Source: Globodera rostochiensis (Eukaryota; Nematoda; Chromadorea; Rhabditida; Heteroderidae). From it: a stretch of DNA of 64,000 bases. The translations under genes were made by a program, and so were the position numbers. Shown here piece after piece: positions 22,826 to 33,857 of this stretch. The stretch spans positions 558,001 through 622,000 of the forward strand of contig JAEVLN010000014.1 in assembly GCA_018350325.1 (NCBI GenBank), written 5' to 3'. The notes beneath the pieces were generated by a model. The model was not told the origin of the DNA. It saw only the letters and a program-made list of their open reading frames with translations, and did no database searches. The first letter of the stretch is position 1, and each line of letters begins with the position of its first letter.

Positions 22826-23173
22826 TGTGATTGATGATGTCGTCATCGTTGCGCGCCGTGTCGATCCCAGAAGATGGCAGATGTGTCCGCGGGCTGTTGC
22901 TGTTGATCTGCTCAAGTGAAGGCGTCGAGAAGATGATGGAAATTCTGACTAAATCTATTGCTGCTTTTATACCAAAAATTTCGTCAAAACTCATTTATTG
23001 ATTTACTTTTTTGAAAAATGAAAATTTTTAGTATAAAAGGAGACAAATTTCGATGAATTTCCATCATCTTCTCCGACGCCTTCACTCAGCAGATCAACAG
23101 CAAGCAGCCAGCGGACTCAACCTGCCGTCTTCTGGGATCGACAACAACGCGCATCGCAGACGACAACAGCACA
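22826..23173. promoter_or_regulatory. Shared bidirectional promoter/5' UTR region of the kinase pair
   Basis: The two ATGs are 348 bp apart, divergent. Both 5' flanks share TTTCCATCATCTTCTC, GCCTTCACT, GCAGATCAACAGCA and TCTTCTGGGATCGACA in mirror order, so the leaders are duplicated too. The unduplicated centre (22986-23039) is AT-rich and includes TATAAAAG at about 23032 on the plus strand and TATAAAAGC on the minus strand near 22965, candidate TATA boxes. Confidence 0.45.
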
Positions 23174-24679
23174 ATGGAGTCCAACGAGGACATGTGGGAC
23201 TTGGAATACTACCACGGATTGGTGGGTTTTTGCTTTTGCTTTTTTTTTAACCATTGATTTTCATCCCAAACTTTTGTTTAGCTGCCCAGAGAAGACGTAG
23301 AGGAACTGCTGACAAAAGATGGCGACTTCTTGGTGCGCAAGAGCGAGGAAACTTCTGGCACAGAGCGGATTTATGTGCTCTCCGTCAACGTCGCCGGCCA
23401 GAACAGACACGCCATCCTCCGCCATCGACGAGGGATGATCGCCGTGGACTTCACTATGGAGAGAGGCTACAGAACAATACACCGATTCGTGGAAGTTCAT
23501 CTGAGGGCAGAAGACTCCATCAGCAGTGTGAGTAGCATTTTGTTTCTGCCCGATTGTGCAATCTTCTATTTTTCAGGAGGCGCGTGTCGTGATCAGAAGA
23601 CCAATCGTCAGGCAGAAATGGGAACTTGCGCACTCGACCGTCACGCAAGGAGCTGAGCTGGGCAGAGGCGCTTTCGGCATCGTCCGACGCGGCACCTACA
23701 AAGAACGAGGCGCTCAACCGATTCCCGTGGCCATCAAGGAGGTCTCCCAGACGAGCACCAAAGAGCAGGTCGGTTGGGAAGAGGGAATTAATTCTCTGTT
23801 CATTTCTTAACCAGATTTTTTTCAGATCAAGGAGTTCATGAACGAAGCGCGGATCATGCGCCAGTTCGACCACAGAAATGTCATCAAGTTCCACGGCGTC
23901 GCAGTTGGGCAGGAACCGCTGATGATCGTCATGGAACTGGCGACCGACGGCTCTCTGACCGACTACTTGAAGAAAACCAGACGAAGCCGGCGCAGCAAAC
24001 TGTACATGTGCTATGGAGCCGCTGCAGGACTGGACCACATCCACTCGAAGGGCATCATCCACTGCGACATCGCCGCCCGCAACTGCCTCTTCTCGTCAAA
24101 CTCCGTAAGTGCATTATGAGTTGTTTTTTTTTTCATTTCATTTCCCCCTTTTTTTCAAGGTCAAGATTGCAGACTTCGGCCTCGCCCACAAGGGCAAGAA
24201 GAAGACGGTGGAGCCCGGGAAGCCAGCGCCGATCAAATGGATGTCGCCGGAGTCGTTGTCGGAGAAGGCATTCACCCAGAAGAGCGACACGTGGTCCTTC
24301 GGAGTTCTCTGCTGGGAAATCTTCAACGACGGTGACGCGCCCTACCAGAACATGACCAGCACTGCCGTTGCGACAATGGTGGGTCCTTTTGACACTTAAA
24401 TTTTGTCATTCTTTTTTTAACTTTTTGTTTCGTTCAGGTGTTTCGCGGGGAGACGTTGGAATTTCCGGAGAGCGCGCCCAATGCGTTTGCGGATTTCGTC
24501 CTGAAGCACGTTTGGGATGAGTCACAGGGTGAGAACATCCATCCTCATTAATTGTCTAACTTTTTTTATTTTCAGCAAGCCGCTATTCGATGAGCGAGGT
24601 ACAAAGCTGGCTGGACAGGCGCATCAGCAAGCTGACCGGTGGATCAACGAAGTCGGAAGAGCGACATGCACACAACTAA
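23174..24679 (+). CDS. SH2-tyrosine kinase, Fer-like (copy B)
   Basis: Exons 23174-23221, 23282-23527, 23577-23768, 23826-24104, 24160-24378, 24438-24528 and 24576-24679, all in phase, 392 aa. SH2 domain (WDLEYYHGLLPREDVEELL, FLVRKSE) then kinase domain (GRGAFGIV, VAIKEV, FMNEARIM, HCDIAARN, DFGLAHKG, IKWMSPES, SDTWSFGVLCWEIF). As in copy A the HRD Arg is Cys and the activation segment (HKGKKKTVEPGKPAP) has no Tyr. The last two exons differ from copy A beyond the W-E-I-F motif, with tail SWLDRRISKLTGGSTKSEER. Exon 4 is almost identical between copies, suggesting recent duplication or gene conversion. Confidence 0.88.
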
Positions 24680-25097
24680 GACGTGCCTCAACAGAGTCGT
24701 ATAACGCCGAAGATTCACATTATCTCACCTCTCTGTTTGTTGTAAATGTATACCTATTTGATGTTGCCCCCATATTGTGAGATTGATCAGATCGTTTGGA
24801 AATAACACTTCCTATTACTCATGTATGTACATGTAAATAATTGTTTCGCACTCATTTCCGTTGATAAACACATCGAATTAATTCAACTTCGAACATTAGA
24901 TGAGGGAGGGGGGGACCCACCACCTTACGTTTTGCTTCCAGCACGTTTTATGTGTTTGAATGCTTTTGAGGACAAAAGATTTCCGAAAAAATTTTGAAAT
25001 CGAAAAACCTTCGGATTCGGGTCCGGGGTTCGAAATTGACAGAAAAAATGTTACGTTTTGCCTCCCCAGAAATAAGCGATTTCTCAAAAATCAGTGC

Positions 25098-25723
25098 AGA
25101 AGTCCCGATCAATTTGGTGTTTCAATTTTTGTCTTGTTGGCCGTGACGTTTCGCAACAACACCAAATTTCCCATTCTTTGTTTACTTATCCTCCAAATTT
25201 TGTCCGACTCCAAACAGAAGAAAGCATGTGACCAAGCAATTGCTAATGAATTTACGCTGCTCAATTGCGGTAGCTCGCTTTACCAATATCATTTTTTTTT
25301 ATTTTGTGCAACATTTTTTGATCAAATAAATAATTACACATTTTTCCCACAAACTTTTGTCACTTTCCCAACTGTTACAGCGTCGCAAGGCATATAAAAA
25401 ATAGCATTTTTCTCATAAATATGTGTATTTGTTTTACGGTGTGACTAACGTGGAGAGTTAAGCCGTCGCCTCGCCGTGTGATGCGATGACTCATCCGGGT
25501 GCAAAAACCTTTGCCTCCCCCCCCCCCCTCCCCCCGCCAACAAAATGATCCCGTCCGTCAACACATGAAGAGACGAGATCACAGTCATCGAGATCCGCCC
25601 TCTTACGTTTCCTTCCCCGCGGGACATGGACGGGGACTATCTATATCTGCTTTATCTCTCTTCTGTTTCTGCCCCCTCTCTCTCTCCCCTCCTTTTCTCT
25701 CTACTCGTTCACCCCTGCGGTGC
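25098..25723. other. Non-coding stretch
   Basis: No gene seen. Contains a poly-C tract (25518-25527, then interrupted) and a pyrimidine-rich CTCT tract leading up to the next gene's start. Confidence 0.4.
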
Positions 25724-26086
25724 ATGGACCATTTATCTTGCTTTATCCTTTTCGTTGTCTCGACGATTGGAGCCCAAAGCACTCCGACTGGTGCCGCCGG
25801 CTGTCAGAATGGGTGTCGTCCGTCGTCTGTCAGATCGAATGCTCTGGCCGCTGTTTCTTTCACGATTTAAATTCCGCTTCTGCTCGGGGGTCACCACCTC
25901 ACATAAACTGATCACTCACATCCGATTGATCACACAGCAAGCTCCCCCGCCGGCCAAAAGTTGGGCGCCACACAAATGTTTTGGATGGCCGGAAGTGTGG
26001 ACGACGAAACTTACTTCTCAAACGAAATCGACTTTCTGAATTGGGCGTTTTATAACATTTTTTATTGCCCAGTCTCGGCCAGTTGA
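25724..26086 (+). CDS. Small secreted protein candidate
   Basis: The first exon starts MDHLSCFILFVVSTIGAQS, a good signal peptide, and runs into TPTGAAG. The second exon (25938-26086, CACACAG acceptor) reads SSPAGQKLGATQMFW, then MAGSVDDETYFSNEID and ends FYCPVSAS. The join must use a phase-1 donor, either GTCAGA at about 25803 or GTCGTC shortly after; I favour the first, giving about 75 aa. No known family. If unspliced, the first exon alone would encode a 48-aa secreted peptide. Confidence 0.45.
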
Positions 26087-26282
26087 ACAGTTTATTGCAT
26101 ATATGGAAAGATTGTTAGGTAGTCGAGATCGGCCAAACCGATTTTTTTGGGGTCGGGATCCCGGACCCAATCTCGAAAATCCCACAAAAATGGTCGGTCG
26201 GAATCCCGGTGTCGGGATCCAGAATTAAATTCTGACGAGATCTCAGAAAATTCCTACTTATTTATTAGGGAACAGATTTATA

Positions 26283-26412
26283 TGAACCAAAATGGCCAGA
26301 ATACGCTTCAATTTAACAATTTTTGCCAAAAATATGCCGTCGAAATCCTCAAAAAATAGGCAAAATTTTGTTTTATTGTATTTTTGTTAAAAACTTTAGC
26401 CATAAAACTGCA
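26283..26412. repeat. Dispersed ~125-bp repeat, copy 1
   Basis: Words in the same order (ACCAAAATGGC, AACAATTTTTGCC, a GCAAAATTT/TTTTAT block, ATTTTTGTTAA, TTTAGCCA) recur at 49442-49575 and 53375-53500. No coding potential. Confidence 0.5.
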
Positions 26413-26589
26413 AAACTTTCTCTTCATTTGAACGATACATAATGCCACACATCAAAAATTTAGACATTTAATCCCCCATAAATTGAATATTTTTACATCG
26501 CATTATTTTCCGCAACATTTTGTTTTTGTGCCGTCCCTAACGGCACATTTTATGAAAAACCCTTCAGGGCACATCAAAGTTTGCCTAAA

Positions 26590-29500
26590 ATGACGTGCAA
26601 TTTTGTCAACAACGAAAGCGAACTTCGGACGGCCTTCGAAAGTGTCAGCAATTCGCTGAGCGGAAATGAATGGTTAAACAAAAAATTTTAATGAAAAAAT
26701 AAATAAATTTTTTTAAGGATCATTTTTGAATACGACGCAAATTCAAACATCGTCAAGCTGGCCTCAACCGGAAGTAAGCGCCAAATTGTTTTGTGTCATT
26801 TAAACGCAAAATTCAGATTTTTAAATGCAAAAAGATTGCTTAAAATGTTAAAACGCACAAATTGGGTATAATTTGAACATTTACAAGTTGATTTTGGTTA
26901 CATTAGCCCCAAATTATTTGGCCAATTTATGAAAATATTTAAAAGAACAAAAAAAGGGGCGCCAAATTTTTTTTTCATAATTTTTAAAATTTCTTTTTTT
27001 TACGTTAAACCATTGCTCCCCCTTTAGCTGGTGGCCTTGAGGAGCTTTTGGAGAGTTTTCACAGCGCCAAAGTTCAATACGGGTTTGCCACCGTTGCGGC
27101 GGCTGCAACAGCGACGGCACATGGCGGCCAATGCCAACGCAAAGTTGTGCTCGTTCACTGGGTTTGTCAGGGCGGGCCCACAAATTTGGCCAATAATTTT
27201 GGATTTTTTAAAAATTTATTAATTTTCAGCCAATTCAACTTTTTTTTCGGGTTTGACAAATTTTTTGTTAACCATTTTTTGCAGGGGCGTAGCCAGAAAA
27301 AAATTTCGGAGGGGGGAATTGATCCATCTGAGCGCGGCGCTCAGATGGCAATCCCATTTGAGCGCCAGGAGCGGGCCGGCGGTGCCGATAGGCGCCGCTG
27401 GGAAAAATTTTTTGATTTTTGATGGCAATTTGTTAAGAAAAGCCCAATTTCATCGTCGACCTATTTTGGCACTTTTTTCTAACGTTTAGCATTTTTAGTG
27501 AAGATTTGAGAACCTTGGAATTGGTTGGCATTTGGCGAGGGTGTGCCGAAACGATCAAAAAAAAATGTTTTTTTTTAAAATTTCAGCAGGGCGAAGGCGT
27601 GCCGGCCGCGCGCTTGGCTTGCACCGCCGCGCACGTGGAGGAGGTGCGACGGTTTGTGCGCCGCGTCAACGTGACCATTCACGCGCGCAACGACGAGGAC
27701 CTGGAGCGGGACGCGGTTGCCAAGCAGTTGGCCAAACTGCAAGAGGTGGCCCCTGGGGCGCTGCTGCAGCAACAACAACAACAGCAGCAGCAGCAGCAGA
27801 CGACGCCGGCGGGCGTTACGGTAAAACAAATTCATCCGTCAACGATTACTGTAGTATTTTTTGATTGAGTGGCATTCTGTAGGCAAACAGAAAGTGTTTT
27901 TTATTCGCGCCTAAAGGTGGTGCTCTTACTCCTCTGGTTCTACTGTAGTACTCTTGGGGGCATTACTGTAGGTCAACGAGAAATTGCGGGAATTTGGTTA
28001 CTACTGTACACTCCTCTCTCTGTGGGGATACTATAGGGCGACGATATCGGGGGAATATTTTTCTGCAATTAAAGCTAAAAAAATATCCTTTTTTTTGTTT
28101 TAAAGAATTCCTCCGCGCCATTTGTGCCACCGCTTCCGGTCGGCTCCACCTACCAAAAGCCGTCGCTGCAGCACGACTTGGACAGGCAGAAGCGCGAGAA
28201 ATTTTGGGGCGAGGTGTGTGGCGGTGGGCGGCAGTTTTTTTTGATTGTTTAAATTCCGTTTTTTTAAAAAAATTTTTAGAAAAAAATGTTTGGCGTTTTG
28301 CACTTTAGGAATTTATAGTAGAAATTCCCCCGGGGTTTATTTTTGCAAATTCAAAGTTTTCCGGTGACAAGTTTTTTTTGGGGATTTTAAATTTTTGTAA
28401 TTTGGCATTTTGTAAGCGCGGCATTTTTGAAATGTTTTTTTCCCCAAAAGATGAGGGACGAGGAGGAGGCCAGACGGCGCGAGGAGGCGGCACGGAAGCG
28501 GCAACAACAGGAACTGTTCACCAGGGAGCAGCGCGAGATGACCGACAAACTGCACAAGGCACACATGATGGAGCAGCACACCAAACAGCAGACGGGCGGA
28601 CAGCAGGTCACCTTCCCGCGACGGCCTTACCCCAAAGAAATCCAAAACAAAAAAATCAAGAAAAATTGATCAAAACAAAAAATCACTAGGGCCCAGGGTT
28701 GACACTCTCTCTGCTATAACTCTAGGAATAGGAAGCTCAAAATTAGAGCCCCGGGCTTGAGGATCGATCGAGATCTCAAAACAAAATTTCACCGATCGAT
28801 TTTTGTCCGAGATCACTGAAAAATCCCGAAAAAAAAATCTCAAAGTTCGGTACATCGTCAATCGAGTTTTTGAAAATCTAGACAAGGCCTTGATCGGTCC
28901 GGGCTCTATAGTACTTAGAAACCTCCAAAATTTAAAGGCAATTAATTTTTCAAAAAATTTTTCGAGGCCCCCCCTCCCCCTCTAAACAAGTGAAAATGAA
29001 GAATTTTTTGGAATAATTTTCAGCACCATTTGGCCAAGGCGCTTAGTGTTGACTCGGCAAGCGGCAACAAAATGGGCAAACTGATTGCAGGTCGTGCCCA
29101 AATGTTTGAGCAGAAAGTGGCCGCGTTAGTGGAGTCCGCCAAACCGGCCAAAAAGCCGAAAAACTTCAAATGGCAGGTGGGGCCAAACATTCAAAAAATG
29201 CGCCAAATCATTTTTGAAATTTCAAAATGCCAAACTCGCTGCAGGTGAACCTGCAGGGAAAGGCGGCCGTCGACCAGCAGGCGGCACCTTTGAACCAAAA
29301 AATTGTGCCGGACCCGCCGCCAAAAGTGTTCGAGTGCGCATTCGTGCGAAAGGGCACCACCACGACGGCAGCGGCAGCAGCAGCAGCGCCCGCAGACACA
29401 AATGGAAAGGAGCCGCAAGAACCGAGTGAATTTTAAAACCAATCAATTAATTACACATTATTTGAATATAATGAAGCCATGGAACGAGGGTTAGAGTCGG

Positions 29501-30398
29501 GGGGGGGGCAGGGGATCCCCAGTCAAACCGGGGATACTGAGGACACCGGGGATCCATCCCCGTTTTCGGGGATAAGCAAGCCGAGGAACGGGGATGAGAA
29601 TAACCCCAGTTTCCCCCGCCCCCCCCCCCCCTTCTCGTGCACGCATGCAGCACGCATTTGCATGCACTTAAGCTATATAAAAGAGTAAATGATGACATGG
29701 AATTTGTAGAGGTCTTGTACTTTGTTTGCAAAAGCAGGCGTGCGTGCTGCATGCATGCACGAGGGGTCGGGGCTCATAACAAACAAAAAAAATCTTAAAA
29801 GCGGTGTTTCTAAAAAAAATTTTGAATTTGTGCATTTTTTTAAAGTGGCCAAGACGGCCCCCCAAATTCCGGTACTGCCAGTTCCGCCAGTTGCACGTCA
29901 ACCAACGGAGTGCGAAGAAGCGCCTGAGAGGGAAGAATTGAAAAAAGCGTCAGATGGTTCCGAAACTCCGCCTCCGAGTGAACCAACCACTGAGCCACCG
30001 GTGAAAATTTCCTTCTAGGACGCCAAAAACCGAAAAATTCTTAATTTTTTAGCAAGCGCTCTTGACGCTTGACGAAGAACAAATTGTGCACAAACATGGC
30101 ACAACAAATGTCGTTGATCAACAGCAGCCGGACGCAGTTGGCATCGGCGGCTCAATGGGACGGGCCAAGGCCCTTTGGGACTATCAGGCGGAGGTGAAAT
30201 TTCGTCAAAAAAAAAAAACATTTTTTTTTACAAACAAACAAAAACGGTTCGATTTTTCAGGACTCTAGCGAAATCACTTTTGATCCGGACGACGTGATCA
30301 CGGACATCAAAATGGTCAATGACGGGTGGTGGTACGGACGGGCGCCGAGCGGCGCCATGGGACTGTTTCCGTCCAATTACGTGCAGCTGATCCAATGA
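26590..30398 (+). CDS. dbn-1: Drebrin-like / Abp1-like actin-binding protein
   Basis: Eleven exons: 26590-26672, 26718-26773, 27028-27161, 27587-27820, 28106-28213, 28451-28606, 29024-29176, 29245-29425, 29846-30000, 30053-30193 and 30261-30398; all phases agree (~480 aa). Residues ~1-150 form an ADF-H domain ([55 protein letters not shown]). Next are a polyglutamine run, a charged helical/coiled-coil segment ([19 protein letters not shown]), a Pro/Glu-rich linker, and a C-terminal SH3 domain ([40 protein letters not shown]) with the ALYDY, WW and PSNYV signatures intact. This order is diagnostic of drebrin-like/mAbp1 proteins, which link F-actin to endocytic and membrane-trafficking partners. 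The symbol is by analogy to the C. elegans gene. Introns 3 and 8 carry repeats. Confidence 0.9.
27282..27425 (+). repeat. CAGGGGCGTAGCCAG-type repeat in drebrin-like intron 3
   Basis: Starts CAGGGGCGTAGCCAG, then a G-rich stretch and a small palindrome CATCTGAGCGC-GGCGCTCAGATG at about 27325-27348. Confidence 0.5.
29632..29765. repeat. Inverted repeat in drebrin-like intron 8
   Basis: CTCGTGCACGCATGCAGCACGC near 29634 pairs with GCGTGCTGCATGCATGCACGAG ending near 29763. It is flanked on the left by a GGGGAT-rich degenerate tract (29497-29630). Confidence 0.6.
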
Positions 30399-30840
30399 AA
30401 AAATTACTTTCAATTTGATCACATAATTTTATATAATATTTTTATTCGCTCAAAACAATTTTTAAACAAATTCATTAGAGCCCGGAAAATTTTCAAAGCT
30501 AAGGCCAATTCTGGTCTCTCGTTTTTACATTTGTCCTTTCTCCCAAATTACAACAAAAATTGACACATTTTAGCGAGGAGCATACTAAATTGACCGACCA
30601 AAATCCATGTGATAATTTCACAATGTTACACATTCTCAGCGGAACGTCCAGTTTATCAGCAAAAAGATATTTGGTATTCATCAAAACGCACGTGGAAGAA
30701 TCCAGAAATAGGAGGCAAATGGGTTACATCACAAAAAGTTCGATAGATTAGATCGGTCGTCAGATGCTCAAAATTCGTTCATTGCTAAAACAAAAATTAA
30801 GAGGGGGAGGGGGGAGGAATTTGGACGATCAATCAGTTGC

Positions 30841-31992
30841 TCAATGTTCCTTCTGCGCCTCCTCCTCATTCTTCGCCCCCTCGGCAATGTTCTGCTTGTC
30901 CGCCTTTGCCTCATCTCCAGCCTGTTGCTGCTTCTCCTCCTTCTCAACCGCCTTTCGAGTGAATGTAAAAATACAATTTTTAAGGATGGCAAAAAAGCCA
31001 CGGCTCCCCACCTTTTTGTCCACATCGTCGTCCTCCTTCAGTCCTTTCCCCTCCTCCATCGTCGGCGTGGTGCTGCTGCTGTCCGACGACGAGCTGGTGC
31101 TGCCGCTGTCCAACAACGAGCTGGTGGTGCCGCTGTCCAATGACGAGCTGGTGCTGCGGCTGTCCAACGACGAGCTGGTGGTGCGGCTGTCCAACGACGA
31201 GCTGGTGCTTCCGCTGCCCGAGGACGAGCCCTTCTCACCGCCACTGTCCTCCCGCTGCTGACCGGACGCTGCCTCCTTTCCCTCCTCGGCCTTCTTCTTT
31301 TGTTGGTCAGTGCCTCCGTCGTCGTCCTCCTTGGCCCCCTTTTCGATGTTGTCCTCCTTGGCCATCTTTTCGATGTTGTCCTCCTTGGCCACCTTTTCGA
31401 TGTTGTCCTCCTTTGCCACCTTTTCGATGTTGTCCTCCTTGACCACCTTTTCGATGTTGTCCTCCTTGGCCATCTTTTCGATGTTGTCCTCCTTGACAAC
31501 CTTTTCGATGTTGTCCTCCTTGGCCATCTTTTCGATGTTGTCCTCCTTGGCCATATTTTCGATGTTGTCCTCCTTGGCCACCTTTTCGATGTTGTCCTCC
31601 TTGGCCACCTTTTCGATGTTGTCCTCCTTGGCCACCTTTTCGATGTTGTCCTCCTTGGCCACCTTTTCGATGTTCTCCTCCTTCGAATTGTCCTCTTCCG
31701 CCGATTTGGTCATTTCGTCGCTCTTCGACTTTTCGCCGTCCTTGTTTCGCAGTTCGAATGATAATCCATAGCTAAATTGATAAAAATACCCAAAAAAAAA
31801 AAGAAAATTGGACCAGCATTACCGCAAAACGCAAATCGATTCGATTGTTTCATTTTCCTCCTCATTTTCCTTCGGCTCTCCACACAAATCCGTCAAAAGA
31901 TAAACAGAAGCGGCGATCAGCCCAATCAGAACAATCGATAAGATGAACGAGAGCGTGTTAAAATCTATCAGTTCCATTTCAGCGTCGTCCAT
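30841..31992 (-). CDS. Membrane-anchored acidic repeat protein
   Basis: Exon 1 (31992-31823) and exon 2 (31771-30841) join in phase 2. The N-terminus MDDAEMELIDFNTLSF is followed by a single membrane span (ILSIVLIGLIAASVYLL) with no cleavable signal, so an N-in or reverse-anchored type II layout is possible. Then come 13 tandem copies of a 9-residue unit, consensus KEDNIEKVA (27-bp minisatellite at about 31327-31680), a Gln/Glu/Lys region, five Ser-rich units (SSSLDSRTT type, 31070-31230), and an acidic/basic tail. A GTGGGG...CGAAAG stretch of 60 bp at about 30960-31020 may be a short in-frame intron. About 365 aa. No family recognised; such repeats expand and contract quickly. It diverges from the F-box gene, ATG to ATG 354 bp. 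Confidence 0.7.
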
Positions 31993-32346
31993 TGTTTTCT
32001 TAAAAGGGGTAAAGAGCAGAAAAAAACAACTTACAAATAATATAACGAATGCCGTTAAAGGTGGCTGATAAATGAGACAACAGGCTCTATTCTAATGAAT
32101 TGAATGTGATAGCAAGAAACAACAATTGTAATTTCTCATGCTTATATACACTCCACACACTTCAGTACCCATTATAAATGTGACATTTCAGTCCCAGCAC
32201 CAAATTTTGGAAATTGCTTAATTTCCCGATGGCGTTGAAGCTTAAGCCGACCTCTGAGGCTAATATAAAATATTCAGAAACTTCCTCATTTCCATCAAAT
32301 CTCCCAATAATCTTTTCTTATACCCCCATTTCTGCGTTCAAATAAT

Positions 32347-33570
32347 ATGTCGGACCATCCGCGTGTTCAGCAGCAGAACCTGATGCAAATGGACGAAGTG
32401 TGAGTTGATGAAGCCTAATTTTAAATTGTTTTTGTTTGATTTCAGCAGTATTTGCAACGACATTTGGCTGTGCATCTTCACGCTCATTGAACCTGCTGAA
32501 GTTGGACTGAAAATGGCACTGCTCTCCGACCGTTTTGAAGCGCTGGTGGACATGCACTTCCGAACGAGAAAATGGACAATTGGAAACTTGAAAATTGCTC
32601 CTTCAATGGATGGCGTGGGCGACGAGCAGCACATTGTCAAATGGCGCAAAAACGGTGGCATCACCAAACATTTTTCACTGCCACAACAATCGCCTCCCCG
32701 CAGTTTGGTCGGCTTTGAACGCATTTCCTTTTTGTAAGTAAATTTTAAATGACGTTAATTTAAAATCATTTCAAATTTTTAAATTGATTAATCAAATGAA
32801 TTCATTTTTTTCCCAATTTTTCAGCTACATCGATCACGCAGTGATCGCTTTCGTTAACCGCATTCAGCACCTTTTCAACGCGGACGCCACTTTGAATGTG
32901 GACATTCGCCATGGCCAAAACCGGAGCTGGAACATTGTGACGCAAGAAATTTGGCCTCTGATCGCGCCCAACATCGGCGGAATGATCTTCGACCTTGGCC
33001 AACTGGGCCATCGCGCTTCCACTCTCCTCAGCAAATGCACCAAGCTCCGATCGATCTGTTGCAGTGCCCGCTTTTCCGATAAATTGTCAAATTATCACGA
33101 TGAAGCGGTTGCGGGCCACGCGCTGTCCATTTGGATCCACACGCCGCTCAATGAGTGCGGCCATGCAAAGGTGCTGAAATTTGGCAAATCATGCATGCCG
33201 AACATCGTCAGGGGCATGACGGAACAGCTTAAAGAGGTGGGTAGACACATTTCCTCCAATTCATTTGTCTCAAAATTTGATCCGTTTTATATAGACATTT
33301 CTTCGCGACTCCACTTCCGTCAATTATGTCGTCGTTTTGCAATTGCTTTCCGGAATTACGTCGTTCGACTTGAAGAATGAAGGAACGCGCGAGCGACTGA
33401 CAATTCGATTGATTGGAAACAATTTGTTGCTGATTGCGAGGAGTCCAATTGTGCGAGACGAACAGCAATGGACGAAGTGGGAGAACGAAGCCGTGAACAT
33501 GAAAGCGGAACAGCAGAAGAATTTTGTTGACATTCACATCGGTGACATGCACATCGGGTGCGGAGACTAA
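32347..33570 (+). CDS. F-box-like protein of the expanded cyst-nematode family
   Basis: Exons 32347-32399, 32446-32733, 32825-33236 and 33295-33570, phases 2, 2, 0, giving 342 aa. The N-terminal region NDIWLCIFTLIEPAEVGLKM followed by ALLSDRFEALVDMHFRTRKW is an F-box-like helix bundle as I recall it from a very large Globodera protein family. The middle has HGQNRSWNIVTQEIWPLIAP and WIHTPLNECGHAKVLKFG; the C-terminus (GTRERLTIRLIGNNLLLIA, WTKWENEAVNM) also matches that family's conserved end (ERLTLRR...W...R-CPI...KW). Family function is unknown; F-box proteins usually deliver substrates to SCF ubiquitin ligases, and secreted copies have been proposed as effectors in cyst nematodes. No signal peptide is present in this copy. 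Confidence 0.75.
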
Positions 33571-33584
33571 CTGATCTTTTTGTT

Positions 33585-33857
33585 TCAATCGCTCTCAAAC
33601 AGCGATTTTGGATTTTTGAAAAACAAATCTTTCAATGGTTGCTTTCTCAGTTCTAATTCGATGTTTTCAGGCCGTTGTCCGACGCTGGACCAAGCCAACA
33701 AGTCAAATAATGGGCGGAGCATTGTGTAATTGTAATGGATGGATTTTAAAAGATCTTGATCGCTGTTTTCTCTGTATATTATCTCCAAAATCATTCGATT
33801 AGTTGTATGGATTATGTATTGTATTAAATAGGCACCGTATTTGAAGTTAATCTTCAT
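33585..33857 (-). CDS. Possible small gene, tail-to-tail with F-box gene
   Basis: An open frame of 90 aa from ATG at 33857: MKINFKYGAYLIQYII, then RENSDQDLLKSIHYNYTML and LRKQPLKDLFFKNPKSLFE. Composition and spacing look like real protein, but there is no supporting homology or splice evidence. It ends 14 bp from the F-box stop codon on the other strand. Confidence 0.3.
   Translation of the reverse strand: MKINFKYGAYLIQYIIHTTNRMILEIIYRENSDQDLLKSIHYNYTMLRPLFDLLAWSSVGQRPENIELELRKQPLKDLFFKNPKSLFESD

Larger units (their letters stand above)
20808..25097. repeat. Large palindrome (two ~2.1-kb arms)
   Basis: Sequence from about 20808 to 22985 is repeated in inverted orientation from about 23040 to 25097. 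Outside the kinase genes the match is very high: for example AATATGGGGGCAACATCAAAT at 21101 has its complement near 24758, and the GGGGAGGCAAAACGTAAC block at 20826 has its complement at about 25050. Inside, coding exons are similar with scattered substitutions; the spacer at the centre is only about 50 bp. Confidence 0.9.

Noticed and set aside
23520..24062. 180-aa minus-strand ORF inside kinase copy B
   Set aside because: Antisense of conserved kinase exons; an equivalent antisense ORF exists over copy A.
27161..27200. Readthrough of drebrin-like exon 3 (VCQGGPTN)
   Set aside because: The genuine continuation QGEGVPAAR lies in the next exon with a good TTTCAG acceptor; the resemblance is coincidental.
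31300..31771. Plus-strand ORFs rich in HLFDVVLLG and FSMLSSLA
   Set aside because: Antisense shadows of the minus-strand KEDNIEKVA repeat protein, whose signal anchor and spliced first exon fix the strand.
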